Position numbers and translations under genes: made by a program. From the NCBI RefSeq assembly GCF_001039355.2, contig NW_019774648.1, positions 1 through 62,000 on the forward strand: DNA of 62,000 nucleotides, given 5' to 3'. Shown here piece after piece: positions 47,601-59,779 of this stretch. The notes below the pieces were generated by a model. It was not told the DNA's origin. It did no database searches and worked only from the letters and a program-made list of their open reading frames with translations. Numbering within the stretch: the stretch's first letter is position 1; every line of letters starts with the position of its first letter. This DNA is from Lingula anatina. Taxonomy: Eukaryota; Brachiopoda; Lingulata; Lingulida; Lingulidae.

Positions 47601-48631
47601 GTCTACGTTGATCGATCCAACTCCGTGGGAACTCTCGCTGAATGACTTATGCATAATTTGAGACAAATAACATATACGTATATGGTTATATTTTCGAATT
47701 CTACAGAGATGGTAGGAAGTGGCATCGAAACCATTTGCAATATCGGGAAGTGCAGGGATGTGCAGTTTATTATTTTTTTACCTGGTTTTGACCGCCAGTA
47801 TAATTTCTGGCGAACAAAGCAATATGTTTTCATAATTGGTGTTATTGGTGCACGAAACGCGACACTTACAAGGGGCAAAGTTATCGGCCTTCAATTATCA
47901 CATTCATGAAATTCAGAAAAAGATTATTGACAACGAAAAAGATGAAAACACACAATTAAAGAACATCGGGGTTTATTAAACACCTCAACATGACATTGTG
48001 TCAAAAATTAACAGCCTCCAAACCACCAAATGACGTTGTCGAAACCTAGTTTAGTAGGCGCAGTAACTAAAAGTAACCTTGTTTAGCAACGATTTTCTCT
48101 GCCCTCAGTAGAGAGGTCTTATTTTTCCACATTACATAGATTATCTAAGACCCCATTCCCATAGATTTTAGATCGATCTATCCCTGTGGGGAGTCTCACT
48201 AGATTACTGTCAGCTTAGCCGGCTTAAGCGTCTGTCTCGCCTACTAAAAGCTGTAAGGGGGTAATTAACTATGGTGCGCGCTCGGCTGACTGCAATTTAG
48301 CGTGAACTCCGAAGGGAGTTAGGTCGATCTGAATCTAAATCTCTGGATCGATCTAAATCTCTGGGAATGCACCCTAAAACACCAGTGAAATGTGGAAGAA
48401 AATAAGAAAGAAATAAAAAATCTCCTGTATTCCAGGCTATTAAAGAAAAAGGTTTGGCCATATTAGACCCCAGCCTACCTTTGTGGTTTTCAGGACGGTG
48501 AATGTTGGGCAATCAAGTCCATTGCAAAAGTCTGGGGATTTGGATTCAGTGGTCCCTTGTTGAACCTTCAGTTGCGCAGCACTGGCACCGGCCACAGCCA
48601 GCACCATGAGGGTAAAGGCGAGCTTCATCAT
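44631..48631 (-). CDS. secreted SOUL-domain heme-binding-like protein, 4 exons
   Basis: Exons in transcript order: 48631-48479, 45746-45617, 45237-45060, 44811-44631, all GT..AG with matching phases; 642 nt, 213 aa plus TGA. I chose the start at MMKLAFTLMVLAVAGASA, a good signal peptide; an upstream in-frame ATG at 48679 would add 16 residues that bury it. The mature protein has FCNGLDCPTFTVLKTTK, EYSIRQYDVSKWVGT, MFWRLFRYISGQN, the SOUL core KVAMTAPVLTK, a long strand SNFTMHFFIPA, then KVYVRAFGGF and EIWTSEAQKLAQAI. These match the SOUL/HEBP fold along its length. Vertebrate HEBP1/2 bind tetrapyrroles and are mostly cytosolic; this one is probably extracellular. Heme binding itself is inferred. 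A MITE lies in the large intron 1. Confidence 0.92.
48149..48374. mobile_element. MITE family X, copy 3, in intron 1 of the SOUL gene
   Basis: Begins GACCCCATTCCCATAGATTT and ends CTGGGAATGCACCC; nearly identical to 16757-16981. TAA at 48146-48148 and 48375-48377 flanks it. It ends about 100 bp from the exon 1 donor. Confidence 0.9.
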
Positions 48632-48699
48632 CTTCGAGTGTTGTCGGAACTTTCGGACAGAGCGTTTATGCGTCTCCAAATTAACTCACTTGGTGGGAA

Positions 48700-51165
48700 G
48701 AAACTGCCCCATTATATACAACAGGTTTGACCGTGACCTACCGAAATCTTGCGTAAATTTTATGTAAAGTTGGTATGTAATACTGATAAGGGGCTAGTTA
48801 TATACTGACCCATCCTTTATTTGCTTCTCTCCCCAGGTCACCCGAAATGAACGGTGGCCGTAATTTCAAGCTCTTACATTATTTATTTAAATCAAGTTCT
48901 ATAAGTGATTGACTTCCTCTATTCAAAACTTCAAGACTTGACTTAAAAAATATCACATATTGTGTGAGACAGGTATTTAATACCTCTTGCAGCTCTAAAA
49001 GAGTTGATAAGGGTCTGACCAAACATACTGATTAGACACTACACATGTCACGTTGAAGAACACGTTTGTTAGATCAACTCGTGTCCATACACATCACGTT
49101 TTACCTCGTGTAACACTTATCTCTCGTTTTATAACCTAAACCATAATGTGTCATTTGGTGAACTTAAAGTCTCATCTCTCCAATAATCATTTTATCCTGG
49201 ATATACAGGCATCATATTAATCGCTTCACTTGCTCACTGGACATTTTTATTCCGCAAAAGTTCGTGCCATCATGAAACATAAGGCAGACCAAACCACACT
49301 AAATAATATGATAAATATATAGTTTTAAAATAATTATAAAAGGGAAGCATCTGAAACAGTTTTGTAGCGCTAATTCATCTTAAGTAAACCGACATTTGGA
49401 AGCTTCAACTACAGGTAACCAAGTATACACAAATAGTGTTGTTGGTACAGGAGCCTAAGCCAACGTATCTCGTCCCGATTGTGAGAACACGTGTACTAAT
49501 CAGTTGGTCGAATACAATGGACTAGTTGCAGAAAACACTTTTCGATATATAAGTCAACCGATTAGTACCCTTATTCGACAGTAAGTCCATGTGTGGGGTT
49601 GGGGTATACGGTGGACATGTGACTATAGTGAAAGTGTTTGTTGCGTAGTCACTAGTGTTAAACACAGTGTTGAACATCGATCGCGTTAGCTCAATTGAAC
49701 TGATATCACGTTTTTGCGAATGCAGACCTTGTAGAGCAGCATTTTTGCTAATTGCAAAATACGTATCGTTGCAAAATGCGGCTCGGCAACCTGCTTGGTA
49801 ATTATTGTAATCCACCACGGCTAAGCGAGTGCGGCACCATATGAAAGCTGACAGACTTATGAAGAAATCCCTTTACCCATCATGTCTGTTGTTTTGTCAG
49901 TACTTAGTATACCATATCTGCGTATCGCCTTAGTATCCCTCTCTTAGAAGAAACCCCTGGCCTATAAACAACCTTGTCGTTAAATTTTTCCTGTATAAGA
50001 TACTTATGAGAACATGCAGATGTTTGTCTTGTTAACGGCTCGGAATTTTTGGGTGGGGCTGTAAACTCTGGGGGTGTAAACTAATTTTACATTGGTGCAA
50101 GAGCCCTCCACCTTTTATGGTTAATTATTGGAATGTACAATTTACAATGTACATAACAGAGGACAAACATTAATCTGAGAAGTGATCGTGTAATTCGACT
50201 ACTTGAGTCATTAATTCAGCCTGAAAAACATCTACGCAGTGCAATATTGAGTTGAATAATAGAATGGATTTAATCCATGATTGGAAGTGACTCCAAAGTC
50301 CGCAGAATCCAATTAACCATGAAACAGAGCAAAAAGTGCAAAAAGTCCTTTAATCATTGTTTCCGAGAGAAAATCTGAAGCTGGTTCTCGCCATTATTAT
50401 TATTAAAAACGTATCACGCAGTGTATTCAGTTGCAGTTGAGGCTGTATCAGACACCCCTTATCCCTATTAAAGTCCAAAGAACAAAAGAGACGTTATGTT
50501 AATATTTTCCTTGTATGTATTCTGTAAGTAATGCAGATTGCAATATTGTTTTCGAATGTATAGCATGAAAAAGGAGAACGTCTCAACGAGATCAAAGTTT
50601 GTTTGTATGGGGTCCCCAAAATAATCCTCCCCATCCCCAGGTCCATCCCACCCCATAGTCACATAGTTCAAAATAACATCTTAAAAGTTATCTCTGGTGC
50701 AATATCATTAGGTTTTGATCCATATCTTTCTTTGTGGTAATCTTATTGATTAACGTATTTTAATATAGTTTTCGGAACAACGATGTCTTGACCATTCTTA
50801 TTTGTGAATGACAGATGGCAGAAGTATTTTCTTTGATTTTATATGCTTAACCATTTTATATTTATTTATCTCATGCGTCATGTTTATGGAGGGGCTGGGA
50901 TAGGCTCCAAAATCCCTTACTCTTCATCCTTATCCTTTCACTTCCTGTACCTATACCTTGTTGATCACAATAAAAAAGAGATCTGCCACTGCAATCTTGC
51001 CCACGGAGACCTAAATTACAAAACCCCTGAAGAAATGTCAGCACATAGGATAGAGATTATATATGCTCCCAATGAAATACGTAACCAGAAGAGGACTGTG
51101 AGAAACTGAGAGTTTACAGAGGTTATCAATATATATGAAAGAGGAGAGTGATAACGAGGGGAACT

Positions 51166-51198
<33 letters not shown>

Positions 51199-52130
51199 AA
51201 GTAGAAGCATGAGATGTGAAGTGAGGAAAGAGAACAACATCTTGTTCATCGTGGCTGAAGATGTGTTTTATAATAGTTAACGGATGCATTTTGATTGCAT
51301 GTTTCTTTTGAGTGCACGTCTCATTTTACTGTCACGCAAATACTACCTAAAGTTCACCTTCATCATTAGTACACTGCAAACTGTTTTTTTTTTCTCTTCA
51401 TTTGTTCAGACATTTGCGTGTTTTTAGCCCACATGTAGTATTAATGATTCATAAGGCACTCGCCAAAATCAACATTCTTTTTAAAAGTTATTTTTCATAC
51501 GGTTTACTTATTTGGAGTAGTGTATTTAAAACCTGAATTTGCAACTCAAGTTTGTGAGGATCGTCGCGTTACTACGTTATGAAAGCATAGAAAATGATCA
51601 CAACTCATTCATTATCATTATATTAAGTACATGTATGTGGATATTATTTATACAATATGTATAGGATATTAATATTAGATATCTTTTCAAATCCAAGTCA
51701 GCCTGAATTACCCTTAACCTAAGTGTTTGTGATTTGCTGGAATCTTTTAATAAAACTGCAGTTATCGACAGCTTTTCAGCGAAATCAATAATGTCAATTA
51801 AGTCATATTCTTTTCCACCAACCTAAATTAGTGTTCCTCCGACTTCTTTGTGCTTCTGATATCTGTAGACCGAGTCAAGTGGAATCTCCAACAGGCATTT
51901 ATCTGCATGACTTAACGTCTACTCTAGCTTCATATTTTCTTATTGGGTTGACTGCTTGATTTTGGGTGTTATTGTACATTGTGACATTTACAGACAAAAG
52001 TATTGCACCATTTTGCAAAAGGTAAACAACACCTGGGTTTGCTAGGTTTTTCAATTAGTATTTTATTAAATACTGGTTATGTCAAGTTAGTATCTTTACC
52101 AAAGGTTTATGAATCAGTGATTTTGCCCTT
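48700..52130. other. gene-poor region, no gene recognised
   Basis: Upstream of the SOUL start, with only short open frames lacking domains. A (GA)n microsatellite of about 15 units lies at 51168-51197. No mobile-element coding sequence was seen. Confidence 0.55.
51168..51197. repeat. (GA)n microsatellite
   Basis: About 15 GA units; it produces low-complexity serine/leucine frames on the minus strand that are not genes. Confidence 0.9.
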
Positions 52131-52136
52131 ACATAA

Positions 52137-52645
52137 TGCCCCTATTTCACACAGACCACGAATCCCACGAATCGCCAGGAATTGAAAATTTCAGGATTCG
52201 TGGTTGAATCGTAATCAGTTCGTGAAGTTCTTAACAGATTCGTATATAATCGTAATCAGTTCTTGCAATTCTTGATCAATCGGGAATTCTTGGTAAAAAT
52301 TTGGAGCTGTTCAAAGTTTTGGCCACGAACTCCCGATTCCAAAAAATCGTATTGGATTTCTGGACAATATTCGTGCGATTCCAGCCGAATCCCACGAATA
52401 TTCGTAACACTATCGCACCTGTATCTTAACTGAATCGTAGAGCGTGTAGAATTAGACCAGATAATTGGCAAATTCTCACGATTCCAGCCGAATCCCATGA
52501 ATATTCGTAACGCTATCGTACCTGTATCGTAACTGAATCGTGAGCGTGTCAAATTAGACCAGAAAATTAGCAAAATCTCACGAATCCTGAAATTTGTCAA
52601 TTCCTGGCGATTCGTGGGATTCGTGGTCTGTGTAAAATAGGGGCC
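52137..52645. mobile_element. 509-bp MITE with internal tandem repeat (TAA target duplication)
   Basis: Left GCCCCTATTTCACACAGACC (from 52138) pairs with right GGTCTGTGTAAAATAGGGGC, and the inverted arms extend about 65 bp through CACGAATCCCACGAATCGCC and AGGAATTGA. TAA at 52134-52136 and 52646-52648 flanks it. The interior has two ~110-bp direct repeats containing CGATTCCAGCCGAATCCCA and ATATTCGTAAC, near 52375 and 52480. The 131-residue open frame at 52256-52651 lies wholly inside and is not a gene. Confidence 0.88.
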
Positions 52646-52739
52646 TAACACAGGTTATTATGTCAGTATTAATATTGCGTGGGATTTCCACGTGATCTCA
52701 ATATGGCCACCATCCTTCTGGGCATAGCCTGATATCGGT

Positions 52740-53257
52740 TCACTAATCTTCTTTGCTATGTTGGCTCATACTGTTAAGAAACTAAAGGTTAGAGTGTTTC
52801 TTACATAGGGGCGATCCTTTGCCACTTGATATCCAGTCTCATTCAACAATTTTTCAATGAAGTTTGCGTTTTGTGATTGGGCAGGTCAGTCCATCCCCTT
52901 GATGCAATGCTGGAAGAGGCACACTTGTGCAGCCCTGGTACTGTGGGGTGTAGCGTTATAATCTAGGGAAATGGAAAATGAACAGATGATCCTTTAAGAT
53001 GTTTTCTTCTGGTAAAAGTTGCTGGTTTAAAATTTTAGTGTAACGCTCGTGGTTCAGTTTTCGATGCATCAATCTCAGTTCCCCAATGCCTTAGAAACCA
53101 ATGCACCCCAAACTATTATGGAAGTGGACTGCCTATTATCTGGCAGATAAGAAGTGGATGACGTTCTCCATACTCTCACTTGTCCACTCACGATGTTATA
53201 TAACCCTATATACAGGCTGACCAGACACACCATAACTGGCTTCCATCTGAGGGACAT
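52740..53257 (-). mobile_element. Tc1/mariner transposase remnant
   Basis: With several frameshifts the minus strand reads VRVWRTSSTSYLPDNRQSTS then IIVWGALVSKALG, HERYTKILNQQLLPE, HLFIFHF, YNATPHSTRAAQVCLF, then MDWPAQSQNANFIEKLLNE. These line up with the Tc1/IS630 DDE domain: VWRR..VMVWG, the QDNAPxHTA second acidic region and the DWPAQSPDLNPIENLWDE third acidic region. The catalytic D and SPDLNPIE residues are damaged and no complete frame remains. Terminal repeats were not located. Confidence 0.8.
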
Positions 53258-53272
53258 TTACATCCTCCCTCA

Positions 53273-53293
53273 AACAAACAAACAAACAAACAA
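53273..53293. repeat. (CAAA)n short tandem repeat
   Basis: About five CAAA units just beyond the 5' edge of the transposase remnant. Confidence 0.85.
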
Positions 53294-53559
53294 ATTCTTT
53301 TCTTCCTTCATTTGGGTGAAAATTCGTCACTGGTTAGACGAGCAATAAACCCCGAATCACTTTTTTTCGAACGGACTCCCATCTCACATAGCGAAGTAGT
53401 CACACACATGGTGCATTACTGTCGTCACCCCTCTGTAGTTCTGCCCCGTGCCTTAAATCATATAGTGCAACAACGCCAAAATGCGTTTTGTCAGGAAAAG
53501 TTCACATCTATCACAATTTTCCTAAGGTATCAGATCTCAACAACCGCAGTCATCTGAAC

Positions 53560-56500
53560 AGACCCAAGATAGATAATAAATAAGCTCTTAATTTCTTTAT
53601 ATGTTTATCGAATTGACGTTGTTGAGAAAAAAAAACTATATGTGATCATAATTTAAGATATAGAAGTATCCAGTAATGACATAAGGTTCTGCTCAGTATT
53701 CAACAGCTGCAGAGATAAGAGAGGTTCTGTTAACATCAGAATTTACAAGTAGAAACTCGACGGTGTATTTCCTGTCAAACATTTAAAACTAACGAAAAAA
53801 GTCCTAATGTCTTTGAAATCATGGGCGATGACACGTGATAAACCTTTGGTTACGTTGTTTGTTTAAATTAAACTTTAAAGGCTTACGGGCGAATTATTAG
53901 CGTGAAATAATCCATGGGAGTGGGATTTGGACACGTTTTCGACGTTTCCCCCTTAATGCCCTTTTTTTTTTTACCTTATTCATGCAGAGCACTCCATCCG
54001 AACTGGTTTTCCATGTCTCTTTATTATCGTCCTGAGCGAGCACAATTTTATTGCCATCTTTTGCTTGACATTATGAACCTCCGTGCTTGATCCCGAATTT
54101 TGAGGTTTTCTGCTTGGCATTGAAGTCAATCAATTGATATTTTCATTCCCACGTACATGTAACTTCTGCCGTCAAATAGGACACCGGCGGCAAAGGCAGG
54201 CGCCAACACAAATTGCTTTAGCTTGTTATGTTTTTTAAGCATCTCTTGAATTTAAATTTTCTTTTTGTATTCAATCTGAACAACATGCGATTCTTATTTT
54301 TTTAAACAAGTTAAATTCCTACACTTGCTTTTTTAGTTATTTGAAAAATATATAACGCAAGCTTTTTCGTATCTATGCAACGCATAATTTTAAAACTGCT
54401 ATGAATTTAATATCATTACTTGAATAGCACACTCACTGTAAGTAACTATTTTTCTCACAGATTCTAAAGAGTGTTATCATTAGTCTGCCTATAAATACCA
54501 AGGGTTTCCATAACATTGTGAACCAGATTGCTACGAGTGACCTCTGGCATACTTTCCCAGTGTCTCGCAGAGGCGAAAAACAACCTCAACCCATTCAAAG
54601 TTTTATTTTTCAGCAGCTGTATCATCGTCTCCAGCAGAAAGGGGAGACGGCGCGGTGTCACCACCTGCATGCATAACGTTTTGCGGAATCTGACTTGCCG
54701 ACCCCCCTTAACTTCTCTCCACTGAGAACGTGACCCATGATTGTGCTGCGCACAAAACGCATTGTTGATTGTGTTTGCAGATACAACAATCACGGGGCTA
54801 CTTTGGAAGGGAAAGTAAAAACTTCGGTTATTCAATCATTCACGGTTTATTTAATATTTTTAATCTCGGGTGGTCGAAATAGTATCTTTCTCTTTCATGA
54901 CGTCTTTCAGGGGCTTGGGATAATGTTTAGTTTTGGATGAGTAAATAGCCCAGGTTGACTTGGAGAGAAGTTCTCGTCGCCCAACTTTATTAGGTTTCGA
55001 TTACATCTCTCGTTTTCCCAGGAGTACAAGTTACACCTCTTGCGAGTAATTCCTTAGTACCACTTTTTATACATTTCTGTTGGTAAGCACTTGTAGAATT
55101 CACGAAAAAAATTAGTGTAAAAGTGACAGGTGCGCATAATTGGCTAGCTGACAGTTGCAAAACATGAATGTACACGTGTTTTTTTTCTCACATGAGCATT
55201 TGATTGAATGCTACCCCCTGGAGAGATTTTAGCATTGAACTGTATGCGAAAAGGACTATTTGCAATAAATAAATTGAATAAACAAGTTCAACTATAAGCT
55301 TTGTACGTATTTTCAATTCAACAAGAAATTTTGTGTTATTATTATTCCTTTTTTCCACCGCATTTTTTTTACTCTGGATTGATACTGATGAATGAATACT
55401 CGCATGTTACTTTTTATTAATCGCTTGGTGTTAATTTGACGTTAGAATTACGGTAATATCAAAAGGCTTTATAAGAAAAATATGTATTTAGTAAGTCGAA
55501 TAATTTAACTTTACCATTGCAATACTAAAACATTATCAAAATGTTTGTATGATGTATGTGAAAAGTTTTCCCTTTTTTGATATTTCCTTATATTCTTTAT
55601 ATTAGCTGCAACTTTGTCAGCAGCCAAAAATGTACTGATTCACTCAGTGTCAGCTTAATGCATGATTTAAATCTGTGGGGCACGGAGCATTTTTGTCCAG
55701 AACTTTACCTTTTCAAAGCCACAACAACGAAGAATGACCAAAGAAAATATTGAATTTTCAAATCAAAGAGCTTAAGTAAATAATTTTCTCATTAGGCTCA
55801 CCCTTGGGGTAATGAAGTTCGTGTTTCTACTATTATTTCTGTCCCGTTTGTCAAGATTGGCTGACCGATGTAACGTGAGAGGCGTCAGCCGTGGACAATG
55901 ACCAAGCGGTCACAGGATACAATTCAACCAATACTCGGGGAGGGGATCACATAATGCTACCCTTGTTAAATTTGCTACCCTGTGAAAAGCCCACTTAAAA
56001 ACGTTATTACTTCATTCAATTGCCAACCAATATTGACCGATCGCGATTCTTCCATTACATGGCCTTCTCCTCCCGGGAGATTGTTAATGCGTTCTGACCG
56101 TGAGGGCACCTTTTCCGAGCCACTACCCCGGAATATTAGATATAGAAATATTTTTAATCCGTTTTGTTAAAGCAGACCGATCTGCATTCAGCAACCTCGC
56201 CCTTTCAACGCATAATAAGTTTATATAACTTTAACCTTTCACATTCTGGATATTCATTACTTTTTAGGTTGCATGTGAAATTTTACCAGTTAGGATACTC
56301 AGCGATGGACAATCATTTTCGCACGCCATACTTTCATCTGTACATGGCAAGACGTGTTTATAGATACACTCTTTAAAATATTCTATAAAAAAGACAAAAC
56401 ATTTGTCATCTTGGGGGTGTCTTTATCCTTCAATGTTTGTTAAGATTTGGTCATTTGACATACCAGTGACCCAACTCTTAAATCCCATTCACCGGAAAAA

Positions 56501-59500
56501 AAGGTGGACAGGAAAAATTTTCAATTATATCTATGATATTATTGAACTTGACGAGACGAAAAATCGGCAAGTATTTGATGTTACCGAAAACGGGGCGATC
56601 CTTTGGTCATTAGTTCTTAACTGAGAGCACACATTAACTTCACTTCTCTTTACTGGACTCGCAAAAATATTGTCGGGCGATTTGCTTCAAGCGTAATCTG
56701 TTGAATCTCTAAAATGGGTGCGTATTAACCCGTATCAGATACTCACCATTATCAATTATCAGTAAAGAACATGAAGAAGACTCGGTCATTGAGGATCAGA
56801 TTTCGAGTGAGATCACCACGTTAACTCTTCATACCATGAAGGCAACATTTGATCCCGCTGCGCGTTTTGATCATTATCCTACAAAAATTGTAAAGAACTT
56901 GGAAGACCGTAACAGATCCCCGGCTACTCGGTGCAGTAGGGGGCTTGGGTTGCAAAGTTCAGGCGGTGCGCCGAGTCGAGATTTCAAAAGCATCGTTGGA
57001 CTGAAGTAAAATTTTTATTTGGAGATCTTGTCCGAAGAAACCGACAGGACTGGACCGCCAGAGCACGTAATTATCCACATATGGTAGTGACGAGAATCAA
57101 AATATTTACACCTGCAAAGAAAAGGCGTTTTAAGTTCCGATTCAACGCGACATCTTCGTAAGTGCTCGATTGTTGAATCTAGTGATTCTATTGCCATGTA
57201 GCGCTTTCTGTTGCCCAATTCACTGTTATATCATACTTAGTGAGGAATATGAAAACAACGATTTGGCCTATTATGGCTGCAGGCAGGAAATCTGTTAGAA
57301 GAATAGATACAAGTTTAATTAATGGAGTCCTTTGAATCCGAGCCATTAATTCACTTTCCGAGTTAATGGCTCCAAGAAAAATAACAGCTATTAATGATTT
57401 TGTCAAACAAGAAAATTTACAGACGGGATTCATGGAAAGTATTACTGTCGCTATATCCACAAAGATGAATTGTAACAACTGTTTCAATAGATACATGTTC
57501 TTGTTTATGTAGTGAAACCTAAGCCGCCAATATATTGATTTAGAATATATGGAAGACAGGGAAAATATTTCCATGAGGGAGGAAGTCCGTGACAATATCT
57601 TTCGCGAAGGTCCCATGTTTTATAAACTTAGGGTCACGAAAAAGTCGCCAATATTTTTCGAGATTGCAGAAATATTTTACAGCTCATCTTGAAACATTTT
57701 AAATTGACTGGTAAACATTTTGAGAAGTGCTGTTTTTATTTTTATTGAATAAACCTTGTGTGCTTGGTAAAGGTTAAGGACTAATGTCAAGAAACGAGAT
57801 AAATCTATTTTTTCAGAGACGTGTCATATTCCGGTCTTCTTATAAACAATAAAAGCATAAACTCACTGCAAGAAAATATTTTCATACTTTTTAAAATATA
57901 ATTTTGATTCTAATTATTAATCTTACCAAAAGAAAGAAAAACACCGAAACTCCTCTGTTTCTACTTCATTTGTTGTATAGGTAAAGTGCAATAAGCTACT
58001 CATTATTACTTTAAGAATATATTGTATTAAAACACAAGTGCATTAAGATGGCGAAAGTGTGAAAAACATCATTTACTCAGAAAATATTTCTTCTTCAGTT
58101 TTGTTTTGGTTTCCACTTCCTAATTCGATGACAAAATAGAAGTAAAATAGTATTCAAGAAGTAAGCGACGTTTGACAAACGGATTTGAGACAAACCTACG
58201 ACTCACTAAACTAACTAATGACGAGCGAACAATTTAAATAGAAATCTTGATTAGTGACTTAGTCTAATCATCTCGATTTTCAGCCCAGCCACTTACGTGA
58301 AAGGTCTATTTACCTACTTATAGCTAGCCAATAAACCTTTGGCGAAGAAAAATATCAACAAAATGCTACCATAAATAAGGAACAGAATTATATGGTTTTG
58401 GAATAATTTGCATAGTCATTTAAAGCTGTATGATTAAAACTGCACAGTAATTTTATGTCGTGTAATTATTACTGAAATTAAAAACCTTAAATATGAATTT
58501 GATTCTTTTCAAAAATGAATAAAATGTTTTGTTTATGTATTTTTTTCTCATATTGGATTGTTCGTGAACTGCAAACCTCAATATATCATAAAGCTACTTT
58601 AAACAGAAACGTTCTTAGTCTAAATCTTAACCATTTTGTGAACATGCATTACAATTTTTCTCAAAACGTGATTTTATAATGCTTTTTAGTAAAGATAGCT
58701 GCAGTCAGGTTCTTATCTGACAAACTGAAAATTTTTTCACATTACTTTTTTCTTTTTTCTTTCTTTCTTTCTTTTTTATTTATTTATTTATTTTATTATT
58801 ATTATTTTTTTTTTTTGCTACTTGTATAGTCACAATTTCATCCGATTTCGAAACTGAAATTCTCAGTGGTGAGACTGTTTGTTTTTTCAGAAATAACACT
58901 GAATAAGATAATGAGTATGAAGTGCCTTTATTGCACAGATATAGTAACGATCTTAAAAGGACTAGGAGAAAAACAATTGCTATCAAAACATATAGGATTG
59001 CAACATGTGATTACAACAATTAATGATGTTTCGATTGACACAAATACGTACAGCAAATTCTCGTTTTGATCATAAAACATATTGCAAACTTCTTTCGATG
59101 AGACCTTGTTCTTCATTAAATGATTTAATAGATCTAAAAAAAGTCTACTTTAACGAATGATTTCAATCGCCCCTCTCTTATAGCATAAAGAAATAATGTA
59201 ATTATACGCGCTTTTTTTGCCTTGACAAAAATTATTAAAAACAATATTGATAAACGGAATGGAATGTATACAGATGTTCTCAGAACACGAATTGATCATT
59301 TGATTTACAAAACAACACTTAAAAAAGTCCAATAACAAAATACTACCGTGACTACCATGTTCTAGGAACAATACTCAGAGACAAAACTGGTGGTGAAAAA
59401 TAAACTCGTAATGCGCGTAATAAAAAATTAAATGACAAAATTAAATTTAAAAAAATGAGAAAAATTAAATTACAATAATAATAAAAAAACGAAGGCATCG

Positions 59501-59775
59501 CGCGCTAATAATTGACTTTGGCATAAAAAGAATATTCACATCATTCAGAAATTTATCTCCCATGTGTACTATGTAGGGCTGATCCGTTTGCAATTATCTA
59601 TTTATAACCACTAAAAAGTGAATACACGTTAATTATCTTCGTGAAATACTGAGATTCTTTGGTTTTTATCACATATCTTACATTCTTCACTCTATCTTCT
59701 CTACAGTTTGATTTAGAAGCTTTGTTGAAAATCTTAAACAGATATAAATTAAATGTTCAGTCCGCTTTGTTGAAA
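53560..59775. other. long non-coding interval downstream of the forkhead gene
   Basis: About 6 kb of AT-rich DNA without a recognisable gene. A 142-residue open frame on the minus strand (57188-57616) has no domain, signal or splice support. A weak Tc1-tail-like stretch lies near 54464-54640. Long non-coding flanks are usual for developmental transcription factors and could hold enhancers; no specific element is shown here. Confidence 0.5.
54464..54640 (-). pseudogene. possible transposase C-terminal remnant
   Basis: The minus frame reads ARHWESMPEVTRSNLVHNVM. It recalls the W-x-x-(I/M)P-x-x-(T/V)-x-x-NLV-x-(S/N)M motif near the end of Tc1-type transposases, but the rest of the 123-residue frame gives no support. 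Weak. Confidence 0.25.
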
Positions 59776-59779
59776 AGGT

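Noticed and set aside
47555-47640. Fragment with GATCGATCCAACTCCGTGGG resembling MITE family X
   Set aside because: Short, ends not identifiable and no TWA pair; at most a degraded piece.
52256-52651. 131-residue minus-strand frame
   Set aside because: Lies inside the MITE at 52137-52645 and reflects its internal repeats.
57188-57616. 142-residue minus-strand frame downstream of the forkhead gene
   Set aside because: Hydrophobic and low-complexity in composition but without a signal, domain or splice support; length is within chance for this much AT-rich DNA.
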